Source: Pedobacter duraquae (GTDB taxonomy: Bacteria > Bacteroidota > Bacteroidia > Sphingobacteriales > Sphingobacteriaceae). Taken from it: a stretch of 64,000 bases of DNA. The translations under genes were made by a program, and so were the position numbers. The notes under the pieces were generated by a model. That model saw only the letters and a program-made list of their open reading frames with translations. It did not search any database and had not been told where the DNA came from. Below are positions 11,176 through 20,738 of the stretch, piece by piece; the first letter of the stretch is position 1, and every line of letters begins with the position of its first letter. The stretch spans positions 310,001 to 374,000 of the forward strand of contig NZ_SNWM01000003.1 in the NCBI RefSeq assembly GCF_004362245.1, in the 5' to 3' direction.

Positions 11176-12305
11176 AAAGCTTCGCCGAGACTGATGTAGA
11201 AACCAGTTTGACGGGGTTCATTGATCGGTTTTTCTCCTATTCCATAATCCATCCGAACACTTAGTCCCTTTGCGGGATCAAAGAAATATCTGGCACCTCC
11301 GCCATAAGACGGTTTTAGATAGGTAAAAGATAATTGTCCGTTAGGATATACCTTACCAAGTCCGCCAAAAGCAACAACGGCAAAGCGATTGCTGAAACGG
11401 TAGCGTAACTCTGCCTGGGTAGTGATGTAATTCTCGTCTCTGAATCTGCCACTATAATATCCGCGCATCATTTCATCGCTGCCAAGCTGCGGAAGCAGAT
11501 AAAAAGGGGTTCTTTTGGTATTGCTTTGGATGGTTTGGAAATAACCATTTACACCCAGTACTACTTTCGGCATCACTGTCCAGAAATTGCTGACTGTAAC
11601 TTTAAATTGGTTCGCTGTAAAATCTCTGGTTGAAAAATTGTCTGGTGCATACTGGAATGTCGCCCTTGCGAAAAGTCCGTGAGTAGGGTAGTTATTGGAG
11701 TTACGGTTGTCGTAGGCCTGAGAAACGCCAAGAAAGAGTACCGATCCGCCTCTTTTGCCAAGGATATCAGGATTAGTGTCAAAGTAGCCGCCTTCAGTTT
11801 TGTTGGTAAATTTCTGTTTGTCAAATCCAACGGAGATCCCTGAGTATACATTTTTGATAACTTTCTTTTCAGCTTCTATCAGAAAACCGAATCGTTCTCC
11901 AACAAGTCTGCTCATGTTTGAAGCCAACGTTTTATTACCTATGCCATAAAAATTAAAGGGAGTGCGTTTAAAACGCAATTCACCGATCAGGTGGATATCA
12001 TTTCTTTTAGTCCATACATCACCGCGGAGAGATAGCAGGTATTGTTTCTGCGTGGTCATCTCACTGGTTCCGGAAAAGTTGGAACTGCGGTTGAGGGTGT
12101 CATTCTTGTCCAGGTAAGTGGAATATAACACTCCCAATCCAAATTGTAAACCTGTTTCCTGACTGTATCCAAGCACAGGTATCGGCATGAAGCTGCTTTT
12201 CCTGGTGGTGTCTGACTCGTTCGATAAAAGTTTGTTAATCAGTTTGCGCTGACAGAATGCTTGTGTGCTTAGGAGGAGCAAGACACACAACATGAATTTT
12301 CCCAT
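11172..12305 (-). CDS. BamA/TamA-family outer-membrane beta-barrel protein
   Basis: A 377-residue protein with a signal peptide (MGKFMLCVLLLLSTQAFC) and no POTRA domains: after about 25 linker residues the whole chain is alternating beta strands, ending in a C-terminal Phe (ISLGEAF) as outer-membrane barrels do. It belongs to the bacterial surface antigen (D15/Omp85 C-terminal) family; conserved features include FKRTPFNFYGIGN, the barrel segment QAYDNRNSNNYPTHGLF and the RGYYSGRFRD strand, which carries the (V)RGF/Y-like lid motif. Without POTRA domains it is not BamA itself; a transport or lipid-related role is possible. A TATTTTTA element ends 4 nt before its ATG. Confidence 0.85.
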   Translation of the reverse strand: MGKFMLCVLLLLSTQAFCQRKLINKLLSNESDTTRKSSFMPIPVLGYSQETGLQFGLGVLYSTYLDKNDTLNRSSNFSGTSEMTTQKQYLLSLRGDVWTKRNDIHLIGELRFKRTPFNFYGIGNKTLASNMSRLVGERFGFLIEAEKKVIKNVYSGISVGFDKQKFTNKTEGGYFDTNPDILGKRGGSVLFLGVSQAYDNRNSNNYPTHGLFARATFQYAPDNFSTRDFTANQFKVTVSNFWTVMPKVVLGVNGYFQTIQSNTKRTPFYLLPQLGSDEMMRGYYSGRFRDENYITTQAELRYRFSNRFAVVAFGGLGKVYPNGQLSFTYLKPSYGGGARYFFDPAKGLSVRMDYGIGEKPINEPRQTGFYISLGEAF

Positions 12306-12309
12306 GAGC

Positions 12310-12317
12310 TAAAAATA
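12310..12317 (-). promoter_or_regulatory. variant -7 element of the barrel gene
   Basis: On the minus strand TATTTTTA (one base off TAnnTTTG) lies exactly 4 nt before the ATG, the same spacing as the perfect matches at prfB and hemW. Weaker evidence because of the final A. Confidence 0.4.
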
Positions 12318-12491
12318 GATAAAGGATTGATATCTAAAGCATGCTTTGTAACTTTTTTGTGAGTTATTCTTTTTGGGAATACTTTTTTAGGTTGTAGGCC
12401 ATTTCGGCTGCTTTACACCTGTTATGTAGCGTGCCAAAAACAATATGAATTGGCTGTTGATACCAAAATGCGGTGATTCTAAATATTTACT

Positions 12492-12499
12492 TATTTTTG
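12492..12499 (+). promoter_or_regulatory. promoter -7 element of the DHS-like gene
   Basis: TATTTTTG fits TAnnTTTG, 20 nt before the ATG at 12520. It lies inside the longer open frame that begins at 12445 and so favours the later start. Confidence 0.6.
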
Positions 12500-12519
12500 C
12501 GGTTCATAAAAACGAAAAG

Positions 12520-13500
12520 ATGAGCATAACAAGAGGACCTATATCTCAATTCATGGAAGGGCATTACCTTCACTTTAATGCTGCGGCAATGATGGACGCA
12601 GCCAAAGGCTATGAAACGCATTTAGATGAGGGCGGTAAAATGATGATCACCCTTGCGGGTGCGATGAGTACGGCTGAGCTGGGCATTTCTTTAGCTGAAA
12701 TGATCCGTCAGGACAAAGTAGCCATTATTTCCTGCACAGGGGCGAACCTGGAAGAGGATATCATGAACCTTGTTGCACACTCACACTATAAAAGAGTACC
12801 TAATTACCGCGATCTTAGTCCACAGGACGAATGGGATCTGTTGGAGAACCATTACAACAGGGTAACAGATACCTGTATTCCTGAGGAAGAGGCCTTCCGC
12901 AGGTTGCAAAAACACATCCATAAGATCTGGAAAGATGCAGATGATGCTGGTGAACGTTATTTCCCACATGAGTTTATGTATAAAATGTTGCTGAGTGGAG
13001 ATTTGGAGCAATACTATGAGATTGATCCTAAAAATTCATGGATGCTTGCAGCGGCAGAGAAAAACCTGCCTATCGTTGTTCCAGGATGGGAAGATTCTAC
13101 TATGGGTAATATCTTCGCTTCTTATGTGATGAAATCGGAGCTTACAGCAACAACCATGAAGAGTGGTATAGAGTATATGGGTTGGTTAGCCAACTGGTAT
13201 ATCGCCAACAGTGATGGTAAAGGAATTGGGTTCTTCCAGATTGGTGGCGGTATTGCGGGAGACTTCCCGATTTGTGTTGTACCGATGTTGTATCAGGATA
13301 TGGAAATGGAGAATATTCCGTTCTGGAGCTACTTCTGTCAGATCTCTGATTCTACAACTTCATACGGATCTTATTCTGGTGCTGTGCCAAATGAGAAGAT
13401 CACATGGGGTAAACTTGATATCCATACACCGAAATTTATTGTAGAATCTGATGCAACCATCGTGGCTCCACTGATGTTTGCGTGGATATTAAAAATGTAA
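12520..13500 (+). CDS. deoxyhypusine synthase-like protein lacking the catalytic lysine
   Basis: A 326-residue member of the deoxyhypusine synthase (DHS) family. True DHS uses NAD and spermidine to modify eIF5A, which bacteria lack. Family features seen: FNAAAMMDAAKGYETHL, the NAD-site region TLAGAMSTAELG, CTGANLEED, NLPIVVPGWEDSTMGN, and the C-terminal SGAVPNEKITWGKLD. In human DHS the nucleophile Lys329 lies in GGGVVKHH; here the aligned segment is GGGIAGDF, with Gly in place of Lys. The enzyme therefore cannot form the usual enzyme-imine intermediate at that site, and another polyamine reaction or substrate is possible. The start at 12520 (MSITRGPIS) is chosen by promoter position. Monocistronic, with its own promoter and terminator. 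Confidence 0.85.
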   Translation: MSITRGPISQFMEGHYLHFNAAAMMDAAKGYETHLDEGGKMMITLAGAMSTAELGISLAEMIRQDKVAIISCTGANLEEDIMNLVAHSHYKRVPNYRDLSPQDEWDLLENHYNRVTDTCIPEEEAFRRLQKHIHKIWKDADDAGERYFPHEFMYKMLLSGDLEQYYEIDPKNSWMLAAAEKNLPIVVPGWEDSTMGNIFASYVMKSELTATTMKSGIEYMGWLANWYIANSDGKGIGFFQIGGGIAGDFPICVVPMLYQDMEMENIPFWSYFCQISDSTTSYGSYSGAVPNEKITWGKLDIHTPKFIVESDATIVAPLMFAWILKM

Positions 13501-13539
13501 TTTTAATCTGCAAATTTTACTCAAATTTTTTGAGTGCCT

Positions 13540-13573
13540 GAAAATCAGCAATTGTAAAAAATTGCTGATTTTC
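13540..13573 (+). terminator. intrinsic terminator after the DHS-like gene
   Basis: Perfect 14-bp arms GAAAATCAGCAATT and AATTGCTGATTTTC around a 6-nt loop, with T-rich sequence in and after the 3' arm. Confidence 0.75.
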
Positions 13574-13662
13574 TTCGTTTAAAAGCATTTAAGCGCATAA
13601 TTTAGAACGATTATAAATTGTATTTCCTGTCATTTATTTGTCATTGGTATCCTATAAAACTT

Positions 13663-13670
13663 TACTTTTG
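13663..13670 (+). promoter_or_regulatory. promoter of the act-cox operon
   Basis: TACTTTTG (-7) with TTG triplets at 13638-13640 and 13644-13646 as possible -33 boxes. It lies 81 bp before actA and after a terminator, so it should drive the whole alternative complex III/oxidase operon from a leader of about 75 nt. Confidence 0.65.
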
Positions 13671-13751
13671 TTGACGTTTTGGTGATAGACGAGCGTTTAA
13701 ACATCAATTCTTAATATCAAGTTATTAAAATAAAGCATTAAAATACTCATT

Positions 13752-15044
13752 ATGAGGAATATCTCATTGATCATTAGAAGAGTTTGGAAGTCGGCGTTTA
13801 TGTTAACGGCTCTATCTGTTTTAATTGTTTCTGGTACACAAGCACAAGATGCCGCCGAAGGACGGAAAATTTTTAAAGAGAAATGTACTTCTTGTCACGC
13901 TTTAGACCGTGATCTGATTGGTCCGGCTCTGCAAACAATCGTTCCAACGAAGAGTGAGGCCTTCTTGTTAAAATGGATTAACAATGCGCCTGCATTTATT
14001 GCGTCTGGAGACAAAGAAGCTGTTGAGGCTTCGAAGTTCAATCCGAATGCGGAGATGACAGCGTTTCCTTCGTTAACTCCGGAGCAGATCAAAAGCATCC
14101 TTGCTTATGTTAAAGTAGGCGAGCCTAAGAAAGCTGACGATCCTAAAAACCCTGCTGGCTCTGACGAAGTATCTAGCTTCTCTATTGCAGGAGTTGTTGC
14201 GATCATCGTTGTCTCTATCATTATCCTTGTTCTTCTGGGACGTGCGGTTAAAATGCTGGAGCGTTTGATTCTGCAAAAACAAGGTATTGTTGTTGAAGAG
14301 GACGTTAAGGTGCCTTTATCACAAGGAATAGGCCTGCTGTTCAAAAACAAAAAATTCGTATTTTTCTTCATCCTATGCGTAGCGATGGTGTTGGGTACAT
14401 TTGGTTGGATGGGTATGTGGAACACTGGTGTTCATACAGGCTACCAGCCGGTACAGCCGATTAAGTTCTCACATGAGCTTCATGCGGGTACGAATCAGAT
14501 CGACTGTCAATACTGTCACTCAGGTGCATTCAAGTCTAAAAATGCTTCTATCCCTTCATTGAATGTTTGTATGAACTGTCACAAGCAGGTTCAGGCAAGA
14601 GACAGCCATGATGGCAACATCTCTCCTGAGATTCAGAAAATCTACAATGCATTGGGTTACGATGCAGATAAAATGACTTACGATAAATCTAAAGAGAAGC
14701 CAGTTGAATGGATTCGTGTTCATAACCTTCCAGATTTCGCTTACTTCAACCACTCACAACACGTTGTTGTAGCTGAAGAGTCTATCCGTAAGGCTAAGGG
14801 ACTTAAACCTAATGAGCCGGTTTGTTTTGCTTGTCATGGTCCGGTGAATACCATGCAGGAAATCTACCAATATTCTCCTTTAACCATGAAATGGTGTATC
14901 AACTGTCATAAAGAGACGCAGCTTGATATGAAAGGCAATGCATTCTATGACAAAATCATTGAAGCGCATGAGAAAATCAAAAAAGGCGAGAAACTTACAC
15001 CTGCTGCCCTTGGTGGTATGGAATGCGGTAAATGTCACTATTAA
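13752..15044 (+). CDS. actA: alternative complex III cytochrome c subunit (six haem sites)
   Basis: Electron-transfer subunit of the quinol:cytochrome c oxidoreductase (alternative complex III), facing the periplasm. The 430 residues hold six CxxCH haem c motifs: CTSCH at 45-49 in an N-terminal class I cytochrome c domain, then CQYCH 252, CMNCH 273, CFACH 358, CINCH 382 and CGKCH 425 in the pentahaem part. A signal/anchor lies at 10-30, a membrane helix at about 143-163 and another at 201-222. Classical ActA is pentahaem, so the monohaem domain is an N-terminal fusion, as found in Bacteroidota. First gene of the operon, 46 bp before actB. Confidence 0.93.
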   Translation: MRNISLIIRRVWKSAFMLTALSVLIVSGTQAQDAAEGRKIFKEKCTSCHALDRDLIGPALQTIVPTKSEAFLLKWINNAPAFIASGDKEAVEASKFNPNAEMTAFPSLTPEQIKSILAYVKVGEPKKADDPKNPAGSDEVSSFSIAGVVAIIVVSIIILVLLGRAVKMLERLILQKQGIVVEEDVKVPLSQGIGLLFKNKKFVFFFILCVAMVLGTFGWMGMWNTGVHTGYQPVQPIKFSHELHAGTNQIDCQYCHSGAFKSKNASIPSLNVCMNCHKQVQARDSHDGNISPEIQKIYNALGYDADKMTYDKSKEKPVEWIRVHNLPDFAYFNHSQHVVVAEESIRKAKGLKPNEPVCFACHGPVNTMQEIYQYSPLTMKWCINCHKETQLDMKGNAFYDKIIEAHEKIKKGEKLTPAALGGMECGKCHY

Positions 15045-15090
15045 TAGAGTTTAGTAAAAAGAACGTTCGATAAACAGTAATATAGCTTAA

Positions 15091-18000
15091 ATGGAAAGCA
15101 ATAAAAAATACTGGAAAGGCTTAGAGGAGTATAAAAACACTCCCGATTTTGTTGACAACAACAAAAACGAATTTGCTGAGCCCCTTCCAATAGAAGATGT
15201 TTTAAATGAAGCAGGATTGAGTACAGTAACTCCGCGCCGCGACTTTTTGAAAGCTTTAGGCTTTGGTCTTGGTGCAGTTACGCTGGCGGCCTGTCAACCT
15301 GCCCCGGTACACAAGTCTATTCCTTATTTAATCAAGCCGGAAGAAGTAGTACCAGGAATACCTAACTATTATGTGTCTAGTTTCAATGGACAGAGTATCT
15401 TAGTTAAAACCAGGGAAGGCAGACCGATTAAAATCGAGCCAAATCCTAATGCTGGTGCATTCAACTGTGGTACTGATGCTGTAGCGCAGGCTTCGGTATT
15501 AGACCTGTACGATGTATCTAAGCTGAAAGCTCCGGTGCTTAAGAATGCTGAAGCGAACTGGGCGGCAATAGATCAGTTTGTGAAAGATGGTTTAGCTAAG
15601 GTTGCAGGAAAGAAAATACGTATCGTTTCATCATCAGTAAACAGTCCGTCAACAAAAGCTGTTGTTGCTGATTTTACTAAAGTATATCCTACTACAAAGC
15701 ATGTTCAATATGATGCTGTATCTTATACAGGTATCATCAAAGCGAACGAGAACAGCTTTGGTAAAGCGGTAATCCCTAAATACAATTTTGACAAAGCTGA
15801 CTTAGTAGTAAGTTTCGCTGCTGACTTCCTTGGAACGTGGATCAGCGGTGAAGAGTTCACTTCGCAGTATGTATCAAACAGAGATCATAAATCTCTTGCT
15901 AAAGGCAAAATGTCGCGCCACTTCCAGTTTGAGGCTGGAATGAGCTTAACAGGTACCAATGCGGATACCCGTATCCCCGTAAAATTATCAGAAGAAGGCC
16001 CAGCCTTAATTACCTTATATAATGCTATCACAGGAAGTAACCTTGCTGGTGGTGGACTGCCAAACAACGGATCTGCTGATAAAGCACTGAAGTTATTGGG
16101 TAAAGAATTGCTGCAAAATAAAGGTAAATCCCTTGTTGTTTGCGGTTCTAATGATGTTTCTACACAAATCCTTGTGAATGCCATCAACTCCGCTATCGGT
16201 AGTTATGGTACTACAATCGACTTAGATAATCCAAGCAAACGTTACAATGGTAACGATGCTGAGTTTGCTGAGTTGATCAATGAAATGAACAGGGGTGAAG
16301 TAGGTGCTGTGTTCTTCCTGAACTCAAACCCTGCTTACGATGTAGCAAATTCAAAAGCATTTACTGATGCATTGGCAAAAGTAGCCTTGAAAGTATCATT
16401 CTCAGACAGAACAGACGAAACGTCTTCACTGTGTGATGTGATTGCAATCAATCCGAACTACCTGGAGTCATGGGGTGATGCTAATGCTTACGAAGGATAC
16501 TATTCTATCGTACAGCCAACAATCAATCCCGTATTTAACTCACGTCAGGCAGAAGAGAGCTTATTGATCTGGTCTAACGGTCCGGTTAAAGAATACTATC
16601 AGTATGTACGTAATAACTGGGAAGCTACTATCCTTCCTGGATTAGGAAAAACCTGGAATGACTTGTTGCAGACAGGGGTTTTTGCTGCTACAGCAAAACC
16701 TGCCGGTGCTTATACTTTCAGTTTATCATTAGACGCTGTTGCTTCTTCAATTGCAAGCAGCAGTAAATTATTAGCTAAGGACATTGAGCTTCAGGTTTAC
16801 GAAAGTTTGCCGATGCGCGATGGTAAGTATGCAAACAACGCATTCTTATTAGAGCTTCCTGATCCGGTTAGTAAAGTAACATGGGATAATTACATTGCCT
16901 TAGCACCTAAATTTGCTGAGAAGTTAGGATACAAAGAATTTGATGTTGTATCTGTAAAAGACGATAAAGGTTATACTATTGAATTGCCTGTGCTTATTCA
17001 GCCGGGACAAGCTCAGGGTACAGCTTCAATAGCTTTAGGCTATGGTCGTACTAAAGTAGGTAAAGCTGGAAATAACGTTGGTCAGAATGCCTATCCATTT
17101 GTAGGTTATGCAAATGGCACGTTAAAATATGCAACTACAGTTAAGCTTAGCGGCACAGGAAGAACAGAAGAGCTTGCGCAAACACAAACGCACCACTCTT
17201 TTGAGGGACGTAACATTATCCGCGAAGCTACCTTTAAAGAATATGTGAAAGATCCTGCTGCTGGTTCTGGTAACCACGGTGAGAAACATAAGACTTACGA
17301 TCTTTGGGATAAATACGAGAAGCCAGGTAACAACTGGGTTATGGCGATTGACCTGAATGCATGTACAGGTTGTGGTTCATGTATCGTTGCTTGTAACGTA
17401 GAGAATAACATCCCTGTTGTAGGTAAAGACGAAGTACGCAGACGTAGAGAAATGCACTGGATCCGTATCGACCGCTACTATAGCTTCGAAGAAAACGGCG
17501 AGAGTGTAACTGAAGAAAAAGAGATTGCACATCTGGAAAATATGGATCGCGTATCTGTAGTTCACCAGCCAATGCTTTGTCAGCACTGTGACCACGCTCC
17601 TTGTGAGACTGTATGTCCGGTATTGGCAACTGTTCACTCTTCAGACGGCTTAAACCACATGGCTTATAACCGTTGTGTAGGAACACGTTACTGTGCAAAC
17701 AACTGTCCATACAAAGTGCGTCGTTTCAACTGGTTCAACTACTGGAATGATTCACGTTTCGATAACTACCTGAACAATGAATTTACTCAGTTGGTACTTA
17801 ACCCTGATGTAACTACACGTTCAAGAGGTGTTATGGAGAAATGTTCTATGTGTATTCAACGCATCCAGGCAGGTAAACTGCAGGCTAAAATTGAGAAACG
17901 TCCGTTGAAAGATGGCGATATCAAAATGGCTTGTCAGGAAGCATGTTCGGCTAACGCAATCATCTTCGGTGATGGAAACGATCCTAACTCAGAAGTGTCT

Positions 18001-18111
18001 AAAGCACTTCGCAGCGAACGTATCTATTATGTGTTGGAAGAGATCAATGTACAGCCAGGAATCGGATACATGACAAAAATTAGAAATACAGACACAACAG
18101 TACAAGCGTAA
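15091..18111 (+). CDS. actB: alternative complex III iron-sulfur/molybdopterin-oxidoreductase-like subunit
   Basis: A 1006-residue peripheral subunit that combines a molybdopterin-oxidoreductase-like part (without a recognisable cofactor site) and a four-cluster ferredoxin part. The N-terminal RRDFLKALGFGLG followed by TLAAC is the Tat-variant signal with a lipobox typical for ActB. The cysteine groups for Fe-S clusters lie in the last quarter: CTGCGSCIVAC, CQHCDHAPCETVC, CVGTRYCANNC and CSMCIQRI, with a final CQEAC. It works with the NrfD-like subunits ActC and ActF to carry electrons from quinol to the haems of ActA/ActE. Confidence 0.95.
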   Translation: MESNKKYWKGLEEYKNTPDFVDNNKNEFAEPLPIEDVLNEAGLSTVTPRRDFLKALGFGLGAVTLAACQPAPVHKSIPYLIKPEEVVPGIPNYYVSSFNGQSILVKTREGRPIKIEPNPNAGAFNCGTDAVAQASVLDLYDVSKLKAPVLKNAEANWAAIDQFVKDGLAKVAGKKIRIVSSSVNSPSTKAVVADFTKVYPTTKHVQYDAVSYTGIIKANENSFGKAVIPKYNFDKADLVVSFAADFLGTWISGEEFTSQYVSNRDHKSLAKGKMSRHFQFEAGMSLTGTNADTRIPVKLSEEGPALITLYNAITGSNLAGGGLPNNGSADKALKLLGKELLQNKGKSLVVCGSNDVSTQILVNAINSAIGSYGTTIDLDNPSKRYNGNDAEFAELINEMNRGEVGAVFFLNSNPAYDVANSKAFTDALAKVALKVSFSDRTDETSSLCDVIAINPNYLESWGDANAYEGYYSIVQPTINPVFNSRQAEESLLIWSNGPVKEYYQYVRNNWEATILPGLGKTWNDLLQTGVFAATAKPAGAYTFSLSLDAVASSIASSSKLLAKDIELQVYESLPMRDGKYANNAFLLELPDPVSKVTWDNYIALAPKFAEKLGYKEFDVVSVKDDKGYTIELPVLIQPGQAQGTASIALGYGRTKVGKAGNNVGQNAYPFVGYANGTLKYATTVKLSGTGRTEELAQTQTHHSFEGRNIIREATFKEYVKDPAAGSGNHGEKHKTYDLWDKYEKPGNNWVMAIDLNACTGCGSCIVACNVENNIPVVGKDEVRRRREMHWIRIDRYYSFEENGESVTEEKEIAHLENMDRVSVVHQPMLCQHCDHAPCETVCPVLATVHSSDGLNHMAYNRCVGTRYCANNCPYKVRRFNWFNYWNDSRFDNYLNNEFTQLVLNPDVTTRSRGVMEKCSMCIQRIQAGKLQAKIEKRPLKDGDIKMACQEACSANAIIFGDGNDPNSEVSKALRSERIYYVLEEINVQPGIGYMTKIRNTDTTVQA

Positions 18112-18134
18112 GCTGATATTAAAGAAAAACAATT

Positions 18135-19607
18135 ATGTCAGGACATAACGAATCAATATTAAGAGAACCATTAATCACCGGTAACGATATCACGTATTCA
18201 AAGATTACGAATGATATCTTAATGCCGGTTGAGAATAAGCCTAACCGGGCATGGTGGATAGGGTTTATCGTTTCCCTAATGGGTGCTACCTTATGGCTTG
18301 TTGCCGTAAGTTATACCTTCTGGAACGGTATCGGATCATGGGGATTAAATAAATCAGTAGGATGGGCATGGGATATCACCGGCTTTGTATGGTGGGTAGG
18401 TATCGGTCACGCCGGAACCCTGATCTCAGCAGTACTCTTGCTGTTCCGTCAAAACTGGAGGAACTCGATCAACAGGTCGGCAGAAGCGATGACGATCTTC
18501 GCGGTAATCTGTGCTGCTACATATGTAGTATCACACATGGGCCGTCCATGGTTAGCTTACTGGGTACTTCCATTGCCAAATCAATTCGGATCACTATGGG
18601 TTAACTTTAACTCACCACTGGTTTGGGATATGTTTGCCATCTCAACTTACTTCTCTGTATCACTTTTATTCTGGTATACAGGTTTATTACCGGATATCGC
18701 TACAATCCGTGACCGTGCTACGGGTGTACGCAGACGTATCTATTCTATCTTCTCTTTTGGATGGTCTGGTAACGTTAAAACCTGGCAACGTTTTGAGGCT
18801 GTGTCTCTGATCCTTGCAGGTATTTCAACACCACTAGTACTTTCTGTACACACTATTGTATCCATGGACTTTGCAACATCTGTAATTCCTGGATGGCACA
18901 CTACAATCTTCCCTCCATATTTCGTTGCAGGGGCGATCTTCTCAGGTTTTGCGATGGTACTTACCTTATTGCTGGTAGCACGTAAAGTATTGGGTCTTGA
19001 AAACTACATCACCATGTTCCACATTGAATCGATGAATAAGATCATCATTCTTACAGGATCTATCGTGGGTGTGGCTTACCTTACTGAGTTCTTCATTGCC
19101 TGGTATTCGGGTTCTGAATACGAAGCTTACGCTTTCGTTAACCGTTCAACAGGTCCTTACTGGTGGGCCTACTGGATGATGATGACGTGTAACGTAATCT
19201 CTCCGCAATTGTTATGGTTCAAGAAAATCAGATTGAGCATTCCTGCTACCTGGATTCTGTCGATCGTAGTAAACATCGGTATGTGGTTTGAGCGTTTCGT
19301 AATTATCGTTACTTCGTTACACCGCGATTACCTGCCATCATCATGGGTAATGTTCTCTCCTACATGGGTAGACGTGAGTGTGTTTGTTGGTTCAATCGGT
19401 GTGTTCTTTACCTTATTCTTATTGTTCCTGAGGGTTCTTCCTTCTATTGCAATTGCAGAGGTTAAACTACTACTGAAAAGCGCAAGTGAGCAGGCTAAAA
19501 TGGAGCAAATTAAAGATGGTCACCTGAACAAGGTTTACGTTGATGAATACGTAGAGTCTTTAGAGAAATTTGATAGTGTTAAACAAGAAGAATACGCAAA
19601 AATATAA
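18135..19607 (+). CDS. actC: alternative complex III NrfD-like quinone-binding membrane subunit
   Basis: A 490-residue polytopic membrane protein of the NrfD/PsrC family with about ten membrane helices (for example WWIGFIVSLMGATLWLVAVS near residue 40 and VFVGSIGVFFTLFLLFLRVL near 430). ActC binds quinol and, with ActF, forms the membrane core of the complex. The hydrophilic ends (about 35 N-terminal and 50 C-terminal residues) are predicted to be cytoplasmic. It starts 23 bp after actB and stops 2 bp before actD, so it is co-translated with both. Confidence 0.95.
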   Translation: MSGHNESILREPLITGNDITYSKITNDILMPVENKPNRAWWIGFIVSLMGATLWLVAVSYTFWNGIGSWGLNKSVGWAWDITGFVWWVGIGHAGTLISAVLLLFRQNWRNSINRSAEAMTIFAVICAATYVVSHMGRPWLAYWVLPLPNQFGSLWVNFNSPLVWDMFAISTYFSVSLLFWYTGLLPDIATIRDRATGVRRRIYSIFSFGWSGNVKTWQRFEAVSLILAGISTPLVLSVHTIVSMDFATSVIPGWHTTIFPPYFVAGAIFSGFAMVLTLLLVARKVLGLENYITMFHIESMNKIIILTGSIVGVAYLTEFFIAWYSGSEYEAYAFVNRSTGPYWWAYWMMMTCNVISPQLLWFKKIRLSIPATWILSIVVNIGMWFERFVIIVTSLHRDYLPSSWVMFSPTWVDVSVFVGSIGVFFTLFLLFLRVLPSIAIAEVKLLLKSASEQAKMEQIKDGHLNKVYVDEYVESLEKFDSVKQEEYAKI

Positions 19608-19609
19608 CA

Positions 19610-20146
19610 ATGAGTAATATCAAATATATTTTAGGCAGTTTTGGTGATCCTGATGAAATGATGCATGGCATCGAGCAATTGCAGGCCAACAACATTTCTA
19701 TACACGATGTGTATACACCGATGCCTATCCACGGAATTGAAGCTAAATTAGGGGTTAAAAGATCCAGACTGGATATCTTCGCATTTTTCTGCGGGATTAC
19801 AGGAACGATGTCTGCCTTTGCACTGATCTACCTGACCTCGGTTGTAGACTGGAGAAATAACATCGGTGGTAAGCCGTCATTTGCATTGCCGGATTTTATT
19901 CCAATTATGTTCGAGTTGACTATCCTTTTCACCGCATTCGGATTAGTAGGTTCTTACTACGCATCTACCCACCTTTTCCCGGGCAGAGCACCAAGGGTAA
20001 TGGATTTAAGGGCGACTGACGACAGGTTTGTTATTGCTGTTGATGCACAACAAAATGCTGATCACACTAAGATTGATGGTTTATTAAAAGATGCAGGTGC
20101 TTTGGAAGTGAAGCATAATGAAAGGAAGTATATTAGCTATGAATAA
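19610..20146 (+). CDS. actD: alternative complex III subunit D (DUF3341)
   Basis: A 178-residue DUF3341 protein with two membrane helices (about residues 58-77 and 101-122) between a cytoplasmic N-terminal domain (YILGSFGDPDEMMHGIEQLQ) and a C-terminal tail. In solved alternative complex III structures ActD sits beside ActC and helps hold the membrane core; it carries no cofactor. Its 3' end overlaps actE by 8 nt, suggesting coupled translation. Confidence 0.93.
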   Translation: MSNIKYILGSFGDPDEMMHGIEQLQANNISIHDVYTPMPIHGIEAKLGVKRSRLDIFAFFCGITGTMSAFALIYLTSVVDWRNNIGGKPSFALPDFIPIMFELTILFTAFGLVGSYYASTHLFPGRAPRVMDLRATDDRFVIAVDAQQNADHTKIDGLLKDAGALEVKHNERKYISYE

Positions 20147-20723
20147 GAATAATATAGTTTACGCCGCGTTTTTTGTGTTAGCTGTTTCAGTGTCATTTAC
20201 GGCATGCAGAAATAAGCAGAGCACAGGGCTGGAGTACGCAAGAAATATGTACGATCCTATTGCTTATAATCCGGATCAGGCAAACAAGAATTTCGCTAAC
20301 GGGCAGACGGCTCAAACGCCGCCGCCAAACACTGATCCGATTGGATTTGTTAAATACGAGTATGCGAATACCAAAGAAGGATATGAGGCAGCAGGGGCAA
20401 ACCTGGTAAATCCACTTCCTTTGACAAAAGAAAACCTGACTTCAGGTAAGCACTATTTTACAGTTTTCTGTGCACCGTGTCATGGTGATGCAGGAGATGG
20501 TAAAGGCCACCTGGTTCAAATAGAGAAATTTACCGGTGTACCGGCTTATCATGGCGACGCAGCTTCTTCAAGAGGCGGTTTAATGAAAGACCTAAGCGCA
20601 GGTAAAATCTACCATACAATAATGTATGGCTTAAATAACATGGGCTCACATGCTTCACAATTGTCTCCTGAAGAAAGATGGAAAGTAGTGATGTACGTTC
20701 AACAATTACAAAAAATACAATAG
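20139..20723 (+). CDS. actE: alternative complex III monohaem cytochrome c lipoprotein
   Basis: A 194-residue lipoprotein: the signal sequence ends in SVSFTAC, giving a lipid-anchored periplasmic cytochrome. One haem c site, CAPCH, lies near residue 116 in VFCAPCHGDAGDGKG, with a distal Met candidate in NNMGSHASQLS. ActE passes electrons from the complex to the oxidase. I use the ATG at 20139, which overlaps the actD stop as ATGAATAA, rather than one 21 bp upstream that would add an odd charged stretch to the signal peptide. Confidence 0.92.
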   Translation: MNKNNIVYAAFFVLAVSVSFTACRNKQSTGLEYARNMYDPIAYNPDQANKNFANGQTAQTPPPNTDPIGFVKYEYANTKEGYEAAGANLVNPLPLTKENLTSGKHYFTVFCAPCHGDAGDGKGHLVQIEKFTGVPAYHGDAASSRGGLMKDLSAGKIYHTIMYGLNNMGSHASQLSPEERWKVVMYVQQLQKIQ

Positions 20724-20738
20724 AAAAGCACTAAATAA

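Noticed and set aside
12520-13500. True deoxyhypusine synthase
   Set aside because: No eIF5A in bacteria and the catalytic Lys is Gly; kept only as DHS-like.
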